This document shows, piece after piece, positions 49,336 to 58,295 of a stretch of DNA of 60,790 nucleotides. Location: assembly GCA_947625685.1 (NCBI GenBank), contig CANQPK010000005.1, forward strand, positions 1-60,790. Direction: 5' to 3'. The stretch is from an uncultured Clostridia bacterium. GTDB lineage: Bacteria; Bacillota; Clostridia; TANB77; CAG-508. Numbering within the stretch: the first letter of the stretch is position 1; the number at the start of each line of letters is the position of its first letter. The notes under the pieces were generated by a model. The model saw only the letters and a list, made by a program, of their open reading frames with translations. It had not been told where the DNA came from and ran no database searches. Made by a program: the position numbers and the translations under genes.

Positions 49336-50574
49336 TTATTCTTCAAATTTTTTAAACAAAATAGCACCATTATGTCCTCCGAAGCCTAGAGAATCAGACA
49401 TTGCATATTTAATATTAATGTTTCTTCCAACATTTGGAACCACATCTAAATCGCATTCTTCATCTGGTACTTTATATCCAATAGTTGCAGGTACAAACCC
49501 CTCTTGAAGTGCCTTGATTGTAGCTATTGCTTCTACTGCACCTGCAGCACCTAAAAGATGCCCTGTATTTCCTTTTGTTGAGCTTATCATAACTTTTTTA
49601 GCATGTTCTCCCAAAGCTTTTTTTATCGCCATTGTCTCAAATTTATCATTTAATGGAGTAGATGTACCATGAGTATTTATATAATCTAACTCTTCTGGTT
49701 TGATATGTGCGTCATTCATAGCATTTATCATTGCTCTTGCTCCGCCTTCTCCGTCTGGTGATGGTGATGTTATATGATATGCATCTGATGTAGCTCCATA
49801 TCCACACATTTCAGCATATATTTTTGCATTTCTCTTTTTAGCATGTTCGTATTCTTCAAGCAATATAAGTCCTGCGCCTTCTCCCATTATAAATCCGCTT
49901 CTTTCTTTATCAAATGGTATACTGGCTCTTGTTTTATCAGTAGCTGTAGATAATGCTTTTATATTTGTAAATCCTCCTACTCCTAAAGGTGTAATAGATG
50001 CTTCTGCTCCTCCTGCTATTATTAAATCTTGATATCCATGTTTTATTATTCTATATGCCTCTCCTATTGTATTTGTTGAACTAGCACATGCTGTAACTAA
50101 ACTAAATGATTCTCCTTTTGCACCAATCTCTATTGAAATATTTCCTGCTGCCATATTAATTGTTGTCATAGGTATAAACATTGGAGATATTCTATCTGGT
50201 CCCTTTTCTGAATATATTTTGTAATTACCTTCTATTGTTTGAAGTCCACCTATTCCAGAACTTACAAGAACTCCAAATCGCGTCATATCTGTTTTTGATG
50301 TATCTATTTTACTATCCTTCATAAGTTCTCGTGACGCAACTAATGCAAAATGTGAAAATCTATCCAATCTTTTTGCTGCTTTTCTATCGAAATAATCTTC
50401 CAAGTTGAAGTTCTTTACTTCAGCTGCAAGTTTTGCTTTAAAATTTGAGTTGTCAAAAAGCGTGATTTCATCAATTCCGCACTTTCCTGTTTTTATCCCA
50501 TTCCAAAATTCATCTACTGTATTACCAATAGGAGTGATAGCTCCTAATCCTGTTACAACTACTCTTCTTTCCAT
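49336..50574 (-). CDS. fabF: Beta-ketoacyl-[acyl-carrier-protein] synthase II
   Basis: FabF elongates acyl-ACP with malonyl-ACP. It starts MERRVVVTGLGAITPIGN at 50574, eight bases after GAAGGAGA; in-frame upstream codons to 50601 are ignored. The catalytic Cys is in LVTACASSTNTIGEAYR, and the two His residues are in NTHGTSTPLND and SSTKGNTGHLLGAAG. About 412 residues is normal. It lies between fabG and accB; no acpP is seen between fabG and fabF. Confidence 0.95.
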   Translation of the reverse strand: MERRVVVTGLGAITPIGNTVDEFWNGIKTGKCGIDEITLFDNSNFKAKLAAEVKNFNLEDYFDRKAAKRLDRFSHFALVASRELMKDSKIDTSKTDMTRFGVLVSSGIGGLQTIEGNYKIYSEKGPDRISPMFIPMTTINMAAGNISIEIGAKGESFSLVTACASSTNTIGEAYRIIKHGYQDLIIAGGAEASITPLGVGGFTNIKALSTATDKTRASIPFDKERSGFIMGEGAGLILLEEYEHAKKRNAKIYAEMCGYGATSDAYHITSPSPDGEGGARAMINAMNDAHIKPEELDYINTHGTSTPLNDKFETMAIKKALGEHAKKVMISSTKGNTGHLLGAAGAVEAIATIKALQEGFVPATIGYKVPDEECDLDVVPNVGRNINIKYAMSDSLGFGGHNGAILFKKFEE

Positions 50575-50631
50575 TTTAAATATCTCCTTCTCTACTTTCA
50601 TATACTAATAATTAAGCTTATTATCTTGAGT

Positions 50632-51373
50632 TTACATTACCATACCGTCCATCTACATGAATAACTTGACCTGTAATATATGAGCTATCTTCTGATGCTA
50701 AAAATTTTATTAAATTTGCTACATCTTTTGTTTCTCCAAGTGTTTTTAATGGTATTTGTTCTTTTATAGAATCTTTTATTTTGTCTGGAAGTACATCTGT
50801 CATAGCAGTTTTTATATATCCTGGTGCTACCGCATTTACCAATATATTTCTGCTTCCAAGCTCTTTTGCAAGACTTTTTGTAAATCCAATTATTCCAGCT
50901 TTTGATGCTGCATAGTTTGCTTGCCCTGCATTTCCAGCAACTCCTACTACTGATGCTAGGCTTATTATTCTTCCATATCTTTGTTTCATCATGTATGGAA
51001 CTACATTCTTCGTTACATTAAATGTACCAATTAAGTTTACATCTATTACTGCATTAAAGTCTTCTTTTTTCATTCTCATTAAAAGATTATCTTTTGTTAT
51101 TCCTGCATTGTTAACAAGTACATCTATTCTTCCATATTTATCTATTACTTCTTTTACCATATTTTCAGTATCCTCATATACTGAAACATCTCCTTGCACT
51201 AAAATACATTTAGCACCATTTTCCTCTACTTCTTTTTTTACATTTTCATATTCTTCTGGTTTGTTCATACAATTGATTGCTATGTCAAATCCTTCTCTCG
51301 CAAGTGTTAAAGAAACTTCTTTTCCTATTCCTGATGTTCCTCCTGTTATAAATGCTACTCTTTTTTCATTCAT
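50632..51373 (-). CDS. fabG: 3-oxoacyl-[acyl-carrier-protein] reductase, C-terminus defined by CGG +1 shift
   Basis: FabG is the NADPH-dependent ketoacyl-ACP reductase. The cofactor motif FITGGTSGIGKEV and catalytic YAASKAGIIGF are clear. Read conventionally it ends VDGRYGNVNSR. An in-frame GGA-CGG (50647) lies five codons before the expected end. Skipping C gives HVD-G-GMVM-stop at 50632, the near-universal FabG C-terminus, in a 246-residue protein. The ATG at 51373 follows AAGGAGG that lies inside the 3' end of fabD, one base after its stop, so the two genes are coupled. Confidence 0.95.
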
Positions 51374-51374
51374 T

Positions 51375-52319
51375 TTAATTTCCTCCTTTTTGTGCAAAAT
51401 AATCTAACACATTTTCAAGACTTTCACAGTCTGTTATATTCATTATATTGACTTCTTTATTAATCCTTTTTATAAATCCAGAAAGTACTTTACCTGGTCC
51501 TATTTCAACAAATGTATCTACTCCAAGGTTCAGCATTTTTTCTATTGAATCTTTAAATTTGACTGGACTCATTATATGTTTTGCGAGTATCTCCCTTATA
51601 TTGTCATCTTGCCTATATTCTACTGCATCAATATTTTTTATTATTATATTTGAAAAATTTGTATTTATATCAACCTTATCTAGCTCATGTCTAAATTGCT
51701 TTGAAGCTTCTTCAAGTTTTGATGTATGAAATGGTCCTCTAGTTTGTAACTCTATAGTTTTTTTTGCACCTTCTAATTTTGCAATTTCCATAGCTTTTTC
51801 TACTGCTTGTTCTTCTCCTGATATTACAACTTGATTTGGGCAATTATAATTTGCAGGAACAACAAAACCTGTTTTTACCTTTTTACATATCTCCTCAACC
51901 TTTTCATCAGTAAGACCTATTATTGCTGACATCTTCCATTTACCTTTTGGTGTGTATTTTTGCATTATTTCTCCTCTTTTTTGTACAATCTTTACACCAT
52001 CTTCAAATGAGAAAACATTAGAATAAATTAATGCTGAATATTCTCCTAGACTTAATCCTGCTAAAATATCAGATTTTATTTTGTTTTTTTCCAATATCTT
52101 AAGAATTGCAAGTGACATAGTCAAAATTGATATTTGTGTATTTTTTGTTTGGGTTAAATCTTCTATTGATCCTTCAAATGATATATTTTTTACATCAATC
52201 TTTATAATGTCTTGTACTTTGTCATATACTTCTCTTGCTTCTTTATATTTTTCATATAAATCTTTTCCCATTCCAACATATTCTGCTCCCTGTCCTGGAA
52301 ATACAAATGCTACCTTCAT
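51375..52319 (-). CDS. fabD: Malonyl CoA-[acyl-carrier-protein] transacylase
   Basis: FabD loads malonyl groups onto ACP. The 314-residue protein has FVFPGQGAEYVGMGKDL, the nucleophile elbow LAGLSLGEYSAL (GLSLG), RGPFHTSKL with the catalytic His, and VEIGPGKVLSGFI. It is the first gene of the FASII operon, divergent from a TetR-family regulator with an operator-like palindrome overlapping its presumed -10. Confidence 0.95.
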   Translation of the reverse strand: MKVAFVFPGQGAEYVGMGKDLYEKYKEAREVYDKVQDIIKIDVKNISFEGSIEDLTQTKNTQISILTMSLAILKILEKNKIKSDILAGLSLGEYSALIYSNVFSFEDGVKIVQKRGEIMQKYTPKGKWKMSAIIGLTDEKVEEICKKVKTGFVVPANYNCPNQVVISGEEQAVEKAMEIAKLEGAKKTIELQTRGPFHTSKLEEASKQFRHELDKVDINTNFSNIIIKNIDAVEYRQDDNIREILAKHIMSPVKFKDSIEKMLNLGVDTFVEIGPGKVLSGFIKRINKEVNIMNITDCESLENVLDYFAQKGGN

Positions 52320-52383
52320 ATTTTTTCCTTTCTTTTTAATCTTTTAATATTTTTATATTATAATATATATTTTTTCATTTTTC

Positions 52384-52410
52384 ATTATACTGAGCGGTCA
52401 GGTCGTCAAA
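52384..52410 (-). promoter_or_regulatory. FASII operon promoter region with palindromic operator candidate
   Basis: On the minus strand TATAAT (52389-52384) is overlapped at its upstream edge by CCTGACCGCTCAGT, an interrupted palindrome (CTGA-N4-TCAG) of the type bound by TetR-family repressors. TTGACG lies 14 nt upstream, shorter than ideal. The divergent TetR gene starts about 125 bp away. Confidence 0.5.
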
Positions 52411-52445
52411 AAATAAATATATTTGTATAATAAATTTTTTTGCTC

Positions 52446-52474
52446 TTGCACATATTTAATTTTCAATATATAAT
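52446..52474 (+). promoter_or_regulatory. Promoter of the TetR-family regulator gene
   Basis: TTGCAC (52446-52451), a 17-nt spacer and TATAAT (52469-52474) are followed by a GGAAGG ribosome site before the ATG at 52514. Confidence 0.65.
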
Positions 52475-52513
52475 AATAGTGAATTTATAAGTTTGGAAGG
52501 AATGATATTATTT

Positions 52514-53092
52514 ATGAATAGAACAAAGCGTAAAATCTTTGAAACTTCAATGAATTTATTTGCGACAAAAGGTTATGATGCAACAAGTATTGAAGAAATC
52601 ACTTCAATTGTTGGTGTTGCAAAAGGTACTTTGTATTATCATTTTTCGAGTAAAGAAGAGATATTCAACTTTCTTATTGAAGAAGGAATGAAATTATTAC
52701 AAAATAGTATCTCTATTAAAATTGCAAATTGTGATACTCTAACAAGTAAGCTTAAAGCTATACTTCTTATTCAGGTTAAAGTAATGACAAAATATGAAGA
52801 TTTTATGACAATAGTTTTAAGCCAAGTGCTAGGAAAAGAATCTAGACACTTGACTTGTAGAAAATATGTATTCGATTATATAGATTTAGTGGAAAAAATT
52901 ATTCGAGATAGTATAGATAATGGTGAAGCTAAAGATAATAGAATTGATGATCCTAAAATTTTAGCTTCAGGTCTTTTTGGTATAACATATTCTATACTAT
53001 TATATAAAATTAAATATGGTGACGAGTTAAATATACAAACTATATACAAACAGTATGAAAAAATTATTTTTTCTCAGTATAATTTGAAGTAA
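52514..53092 (+). CDS. TetR/AcrR family regulator, probable fatty-acid synthesis regulator
   Basis: This protein of about 192 residues has an N-terminal TetR helix-turn-helix (FETSMNLFATKGYDATSIEEI, then VAKGTLYYHFSSKEEIF) and a helical ligand domain with no recognised subtype. It is divergent from fabD and a palindrome overlaps the fabD promoter, so it is a good candidate to repress or tune the FASII operon. That is inference from position. Its 3' end overlaps the convergent rnhB gene by 29 bp. The ATG at 52514 is preferred over a TTG at 52493. Confidence 0.8.
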   Translation: MNRTKRKIFETSMNLFATKGYDATSIEEITSIVGVAKGTLYYHFSSKEEIFNFLIEEGMKLLQNSISIKIANCDTLTSKLKAILLIQVKVMTKYEDFMTIVLSQVLGKESRHLTCRKYVFDYIDLVEKIIRDSIDNGEAKDNRIDDPKILASGLFGITYSILLYKIKYGDELNIQTIYKQYEKIIFSQYNLK

Positions 53093-53699
53093 AAGTTATT
53101 CTATGTATTGGACATAATCCATATTCTTTAATTGCAGCGATATGGCTTGCCGTGCCATATCCTTTATTTTTTGCAAAATTATATTGTGGATATATTTTAT
53201 CATAATTAATCATTATTCTATCTCTTGTAACTTTTGCAATAATTGAAGCTGCTGCAATAGAGTAACTTAAAGCATCTCCTTTTATGATAGATCTGTATGG
53301 TATACCACAAGTATCTATTTTAGTAAGTGCATCTACTAATATGACATCTGGCTTTACTTTAAGTTCTTTTATTGCATTAGTAAGACCCATTTTAGTTGCT
53401 TGCAAAATATTGATTTCATCAATTGTATTTTCATCTACAATACCTACACTATAACTTATAGCATCTTTGATTATTTCTTCATATATGCGTTCTCTCTTTT
53501 TCTCTGAAATCTTTTTTGAATCATTTACACCTTCTATCATTGAGTCTTTCGGCATTATTACACTTGCAACAACTACTGGTCCTGCAAAAGGTCCACGACC
53601 CGCTTCATCAATACCACATATATATTTTGTTCCGTTTTTATATATGTCTTCTTCTATTTCTTTTAGTTTTTTTAATCTGGTAAATTCTTTCTCTGTCAT
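53064..53699 (-). CDS. rnhB: Ribonuclease HII
   Basis: RNase HII removes ribonucleotides from DNA. The 211-residue protein has the metal-binding ICGIDEAGRGPFAGPVV motif, then VDALTKID, AAASIIAKVTRDRIM and NKGYGTASHIAAI. Its 3' end overlaps the convergent TetR-family gene. The next gene upstream is a pilin-like protein. Confidence 0.96.
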   Translation of the reverse strand: MTEKEFTRLKKLKEIEEDIYKNGTKYICGIDEAGRGPFAGPVVVASVIMPKDSMIEGVNDSKKISEKKRERIYEEIIKDAISYSVGIVDENTIDEINILQATKMGLTNAIKELKVKPDVILVDALTKIDTCGIPYRSIIKGDALSYSIAAASIIAKVTRDRIMINYDKIYPQYNFAKNKGYGTASHIAAIKEYGLCPIHRITFTSNYTEKK

Positions 53700-53718
53700 T
53701 TATCTTATTCCTCTCATA

Positions 53719-54141
53719 CTACGCTTGATCAGCTAAAATTTCAGATAATTTATAATATATTTTTCCATCTTTTTCAATTCCGTTACTATATGCTACATCA
53801 TCACTCTCATAATTTACATAGTAACTATCTTCTTCCACATCTTCTAGTCCCATATCCTTTAAGTTTTCTTGTGATAATAGATACCATCCATTATATTCTT
53901 GTGAATTGTATTGTTTCACTCCATATAGATCACTTTCTTCTATATCGCCTATTGCTTTTTGTTCTGCTTTTATTTTGCATTTACTTTGTATTAATAAAAG
54001 ATTTGTTTTTACATTCTCAAACTCTGCTATATCTATTATTTCGAAACTTATACTTACTGATACAGTAGCAACTATTATAAGTATAACTAGTGTTATTACT
54101 AATACAGCTAAAGTTATTCCTTTGTTACTTTTTATTTTCAT
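53719..54141 (-). CDS. Type IV pilin-like (prepilin N-terminus) protein
   Basis: This protein of about 140 residues has a prepilin-type start: a short basic leader (MKIKSNKG) and then ITLAVLVITLVILIIVATV, a hydrophobic assembly helix. The usual Glu at +5 of the mature pilin is replaced, so methylation or assembly may differ from classical pilins. The rest is an acidic, Tyr-rich globular domain. The ATG at 54141 is preceded by AAAGGAG; 18 further codons upstream are open but have no such site. No assembly machinery is adjacent. Confidence 0.65.
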   Translation of the reverse strand: MKIKSNKGITLAVLVITLVILIIVATVSVSISFEIIDIAEFENVKTNLLLIQSKCKIKAEQKAIGDIEESDLYGVKQYNSQEYNGWYLLSQENLKDMGLEDVEEDSYYVNYESDDVAYSNGIEKDGKIYYKLSEILADQA

Positions 54142-54218
54142 ATATTCATCTTCTCCTTTTTCTTTGATTATATATGATTTATTTCTTTTTATCAATGTAA
54201 ATTATGTTTTTTAAAAAA

Positions 54219-57173
54219 TTATTTTACTTTATTTTGAACATATATATCATTTATGTTATTTCCTTCTTGGATCGTATTATTTGCATTTATGTTTTCTTCA
54301 TCTTCTTCTTTTTTTACCAAATCTTCTAATTGTTTTATTAATGTTTGAAGTTCAGTTAAATCTCTTCCTATCTGTTCCCAATCATTTGCTGCACTTGATT
54401 CATTTAAATTATTATTAGCTTTTATTATTGCTTCTACAAGTCCTTCTTTTGTTTCTCGATCTTCTACTTCAATACTTACAGTTTCATTAGATGATAATAA
54501 ATTATTTAATGCTTCATCTAAATCATTTCCTATTGCTACTTGATTTCCAGATGCGACTATTATTTTCTTTAAAACTGGTACACTATTTTTTTCATTTAAA
54601 GATGTTTGATATATTGGTATCGCATAAAGAAGATTGTTGTTTAATGGTACCATTACAATTTCTTTTGTAATTTTAGTTCCTGTTGCATTTAATCCTTCGA
54701 TAGCACTTGATATTGTTTCATCTTGTTCTAGTAAATTATTTAATTGTATTGGTCCAATTACGCTACTATCATTAGAATATTTATATAATGATAATACATT
54801 ATTTCCATTTTCTACTGTTCCTACTAAATAAGCATTTAGGCTTTCTTTTTCGTATAGATTATATGCAAGTATTAATCCTAACTTACTTTTATCAGAGTTT
54901 ACAGTTTTTACCATTGTAAGTAATGGTGACATCTTTGTTTGAGCTGTGGTTGCTATTGAATTTGAATATGAAGCAATTTGCCATATATCATTTTCTCTAT
55001 ATAGCACATCTGCTGATACATCATGATACATTGTTAAAATATCTGCTTGTATTTTGTATAAAAATTCTGGATAAGTAAAATATTCAGATATTCCTTCTGG
55101 TATCTCTTCTGATGTTTTAAACATTGTAGAATACATATTATTATATACCATTATTATTGGATCTGTTTTGTCTGTTATATAAAAGTTTATATCTCCATTA
55201 TACGCATTTACTATGACTTTTACAGAATTTCTTATATAATTTATTTCTTGTATATTCTCTTCATTTGTCATTTTCGTTTTTTGTGAGTAAGGATATTTAT
55301 TTGATACAGTATATGCATCTAATACCCAATATAAATTTTGATCATTTCCTATAACTAAATATGGATTTTCGTCATATATCAAATATGGCATAATTTCTTT
55401 TGCTCTTTCTGCTATATTTCTATTTAATAATATCTTGCTACTACTATCTGTAAAGGCTATGTTAGGGTTTTTCTCATCTATTGCTAATATTACTCTATCT
55501 AATAAATTTAGAGTAACTCCACCTTCGCCTTCATATTTGTATGTTGCATTTTGTGTTGTTGTTTTTGGATAATCAAATTCTTCAGTATCTTTTGGAATCA
55601 TTATTGTAGAATTCATCTCAGTTCCATAATAAATTCTAGGTTCCTTTATTTCTTCATTTTCAAAATCTTTTGATAAATATACTATATTTCCATTTTCATC
55701 TATTTCACTTGCAGATGCTGTAACAACTCCATATCCATGTGTATATCCTTCTGCTTTACTGTTGTATGCAGTATTTTCAGTATTTATTTCTCTTGGTGCT
55801 ATATATATTAATTTTTCATTATCATATATAGCTTTTGCTCTGTTATATGTATAATATCCTGTACTTGTTTGGGTTTGTAGTAAATTATTTAAGATAATAT
55901 CTTCTGTTGCTATTGCTATATTGTCTATTACATCTTTATTTTTTTCTACTTCCTTCTCTGTAACTGTTTTTGCATCACTTAAGTTTGTTTCGTCTATATC
56001 TATGTTATATGCAGTCTTCGTGAAATCGATATTTGTATTTATATATGATTTTTCTTTGTCAAGTTCACTTCCATTTATAAATAACATATTATAACCTACA
56101 GTAACAATAAATAGTATTATTAAATATAATGGAACCACTGCTAATGACTTTATTACTTTTTTTGAATTTCCTTTTTTGAAATGTCTTATTGCAAAAAATA
56201 TAGATATTAAAAATACAATTGAAAATATTCTATATCCCCACAATTTTATAGTTCTTTCTATTAATCCTGCACCCACAAGCGTTGTTTTTACTTCATCATT
56301 TAGACTTAAGAAATTATCTAATACAATATGTTGCATATTAAATATAACTATCAAAGATATCAAAATTGCTATTATCATTACATTAAATAAGAGTTGTTTT
56401 ATAAAAATATTTGATTTAAGTGTTTGTCCATTTATTCCGTCAAAATATATATTGAATATAGCTATATAGTATATTCCTACATAGGCAGTTATAATAATTG
56501 AAATTGCAAGAAGATAGTATAAAGCAAGTCCTATTAATGGCGCTTGGAACATATAAAATCCAATATCCATATTAAAAATTGGATCTGTTATTCCAAACTG
56601 TGCTGCATTTTTGAATAATATTACTTTTTCTAAAAATATATTTGGCGTAACAGTTGCTGCAATTAATGCAAAGATTAATGCCAAAGATTTATTAGGAAGT
56701 CGTGGCATTTCTTTTTTTTCTTCTTCAAAAAATTTTCTAAGTCCTTTTTTTATTAAGCAATTTGTAATATATACCAAAACAAATATAAATATAAAATTCA
56801 TAATTCCAATATAAATTTCATATTTTAGATTCTTTCTAAATACATCTAAATAATTTTCACCTATTTCCATTATCCTAATATGCTCTGCTCTTCCTATAAT
56901 AAACATGATTATAGGAATTATTACCATAGCTATAAGCACTAATTTCGTTCTGATTTTCAACTTTTTCTTTTTTGTTTGAGAACTATTTGTTTTGCTTGTT
57001 TTTTCTGTATTTTCGTTTATTTTCTCTTGTTCTTCAGTAGTTTTGTCAATTTTGGCTTGATTTACTTCCATATTCTTTATTTCATCTAGATTTTCTTTAG
57101 TTTGCATTTCTTTGGTTTTTTCAGTTTCTATTTTGCTTATCTCTACTTCTTTGTTTTTATTTTCTTCTGACAC
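54219..57173 (-). CDS. UPF0182 family large membrane protein
   Basis: This 984-residue protein has a highly charged N-terminal tail of about 70 residues rich in Lys/Glu/Thr and seven membrane helices between about residues 75 and 365. A large extracytoplasmic domain of about 570 residues (GYGVVTASASEIDENG, PRIYYGTEM) is followed by a C-terminal helical acidic stretch. This is the UPF0182 (COG1615) layout; the function is unknown. It follows ftsY by 26 nt and is probably cotranscribed with it. Confidence 0.85.
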   Translation of the reverse strand: MSEENKNKEVEISKIETEKTKEMQTKENLDEIKNMEVNQAKIDKTTEEQEKINENTEKTSKTNSSQTKKKKLKIRTKLVLIAMVIIPIIMFIIGRAEHIRIMEIGENYLDVFRKNLKYEIYIGIMNFIFIFVLVYITNCLIKKGLRKFFEEEKKEMPRLPNKSLALIFALIAATVTPNIFLEKVILFKNAAQFGITDPIFNMDIGFYMFQAPLIGLALYYLLAISIIITAYVGIYYIAIFNIYFDGINGQTLKSNIFIKQLLFNVMIIAILISLIVIFNMQHIVLDNFLSLNDEVKTTLVGAGLIERTIKLWGYRIFSIVFLISIFFAIRHFKKGNSKKVIKSLAVVPLYLIILFIVTVGYNMLFINGSELDKEKSYINTNIDFTKTAYNIDIDETNLSDAKTVTEKEVEKNKDVIDNIAIATEDIILNNLLQTQTSTGYYTYNRAKAIYDNEKLIYIAPREINTENTAYNSKAEGYTHGYGVVTASASEIDENGNIVYLSKDFENEEIKEPRIYYGTEMNSTIMIPKDTEEFDYPKTTTQNATYKYEGEGGVTLNLLDRVILAIDEKNPNIAFTDSSSKILLNRNIAERAKEIMPYLIYDENPYLVIGNDQNLYWVLDAYTVSNKYPYSQKTKMTNEENIQEINYIRNSVKVIVNAYNGDINFYITDKTDPIIMVYNNMYSTMFKTSEEIPEGISEYFTYPEFLYKIQADILTMYHDVSADVLYRENDIWQIASYSNSIATTAQTKMSPLLTMVKTVNSDKSKLGLILAYNLYEKESLNAYLVGTVENGNNVLSLYKYSNDSSVIGPIQLNNLLEQDETISSAIEGLNATGTKITKEIVMVPLNNNLLYAIPIYQTSLNEKNSVPVLKKIIVASGNQVAIGNDLDEALNNLLSSNETVSIEVEDRETKEGLVEAIIKANNNLNESSAANDWEQIGRDLTELQTLIKQLEDLVKKEEDEENINANNTIQEGNNINDIYVQNKVK

Positions 57174-57199
57174 TCAAATTCCTCCATTCTATTTTCTAC

Positions 57200-58106
57200 T
57201 TAAATTATTGCTTTAGTAAAATCTTCTGAATTGAATATTTCCATATCATCAATCTGTTCTCCTACTCCTATAAATTTTACTGGTATTTTATTTTCATTTA
57301 CTATTCCGATAACTACTCCGCCTTTTGCTGTTCCGTCAAGCTTTGTAAGTATAAGTCCTGTTATATTGCTAACTTCTTTAAATGCTTTCACCTGTTCTAT
57401 TGCATTTTGTCCTGTTGTTGCATCTATTACAAGTAAGACCTCTTTATCAGCTTCTGGAAGTTCTTTTTCTATTATTCTTTGTATCTTCTCTAATTCATCC
57501 ATTAAATATTTTTTATTATGAAGTCTTCCTGCTGTATCGCAAATTAAAACATCTATATTTTTTTCTTTAGCTGATTTTATTGCTTCAAACACAACTGATG
57601 CTGGGTCCGCATTTTCTTCTTTTTTAATCATCTCACAATTTGCTCTATTTGCCCATATTTCTAATTGTTCTACTGCTGCTGCTCTAAAAGTATCTGCTGC
57701 AGCAATTAATACACTTTTTCCTTCTTGTTTCAATTTATTAGCAATTTTCCCAATCGAAGTTGTTTTCCCGTACGCCATTAACCCCTATAACTAGGATTAC
57801 TGATGGTTTTGTATTTAAATTTAATTTATTATCACATACATCTAATATGTTCTTCATTTCTTCTCTTAAAACTTCTTTTACTTCTTCAGCATCTTTTATA
57901 TTTTCTTTTTTTATTCTTTGTCTTAATCTTGATATTATTTCTAAAGAAGTATCCATTCCTATATCTGACATTATAAGTATTTCTTCAAGTTCATCTAAAA
58001 GTTCTTCATCAACTTTTCTAAATACACTAAATGCATTATTTATTTTATCATTTATTGAAGTTTTGGTTTTTCCTAAACCATTTTTCAATTTATCAAAAAA
58101 GCTCAT
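57200..58106 (-). CDS. ftsY: Signal recognition particle receptor FtsY, read through one CGG +1 shift
   Basis: FtsY is the SRP receptor GTPase and is normally essential. The N domain starts MSFFDKLKNGLGKTK. After codon 112 the frame meets GTA-CGG (57770), exactly inside the P-loop. Skipping C gives VIGVNGV-GKTTSIGKIA, an intact GxxGxGKT. The G domain continues with AADTFRAAAVEQL, VLICDTAGRLHNK (DTAGR) and LTKLDGTAKGG, for 301 residues. Without the shift there is no GTPase at all. The protein lacks a long acidic A domain, as is common in Firmicutes. Confidence 0.95.
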
Positions 58107-58295
58107 ATCTGTCCTCCATTTTTCATATTTCTTTGAATACTTATATTATTGTATCACAAAGTGTAGGTTTATTCAATGTATTTTTCTTGTATAAATTTAA
58201 GAATTATGTTATTATAATATTGTAAAATATTATAAATTAAGTAGAGGTCAGCTACTTAATAAATCCATGGTAATCTTATCAGGAGGTAATTTACG

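Noticed and set aside
12029-57770. The 17 frameshifts as sequencing or assembly errors
   Set aside because: Errors would not respect codon phase. All 17 extra bases are a C exactly between codons, before a Gly codon, outside homopolymers, while identical CGG strings out of phase are never disturbed.
12029-57770. The interrupted genes as pseudogenes
   Set aside because: They include normally essential single-copy genes, have no other lesions, keep full conservation on both sides of each break, and remain in tight operons with intact ribosome sites.
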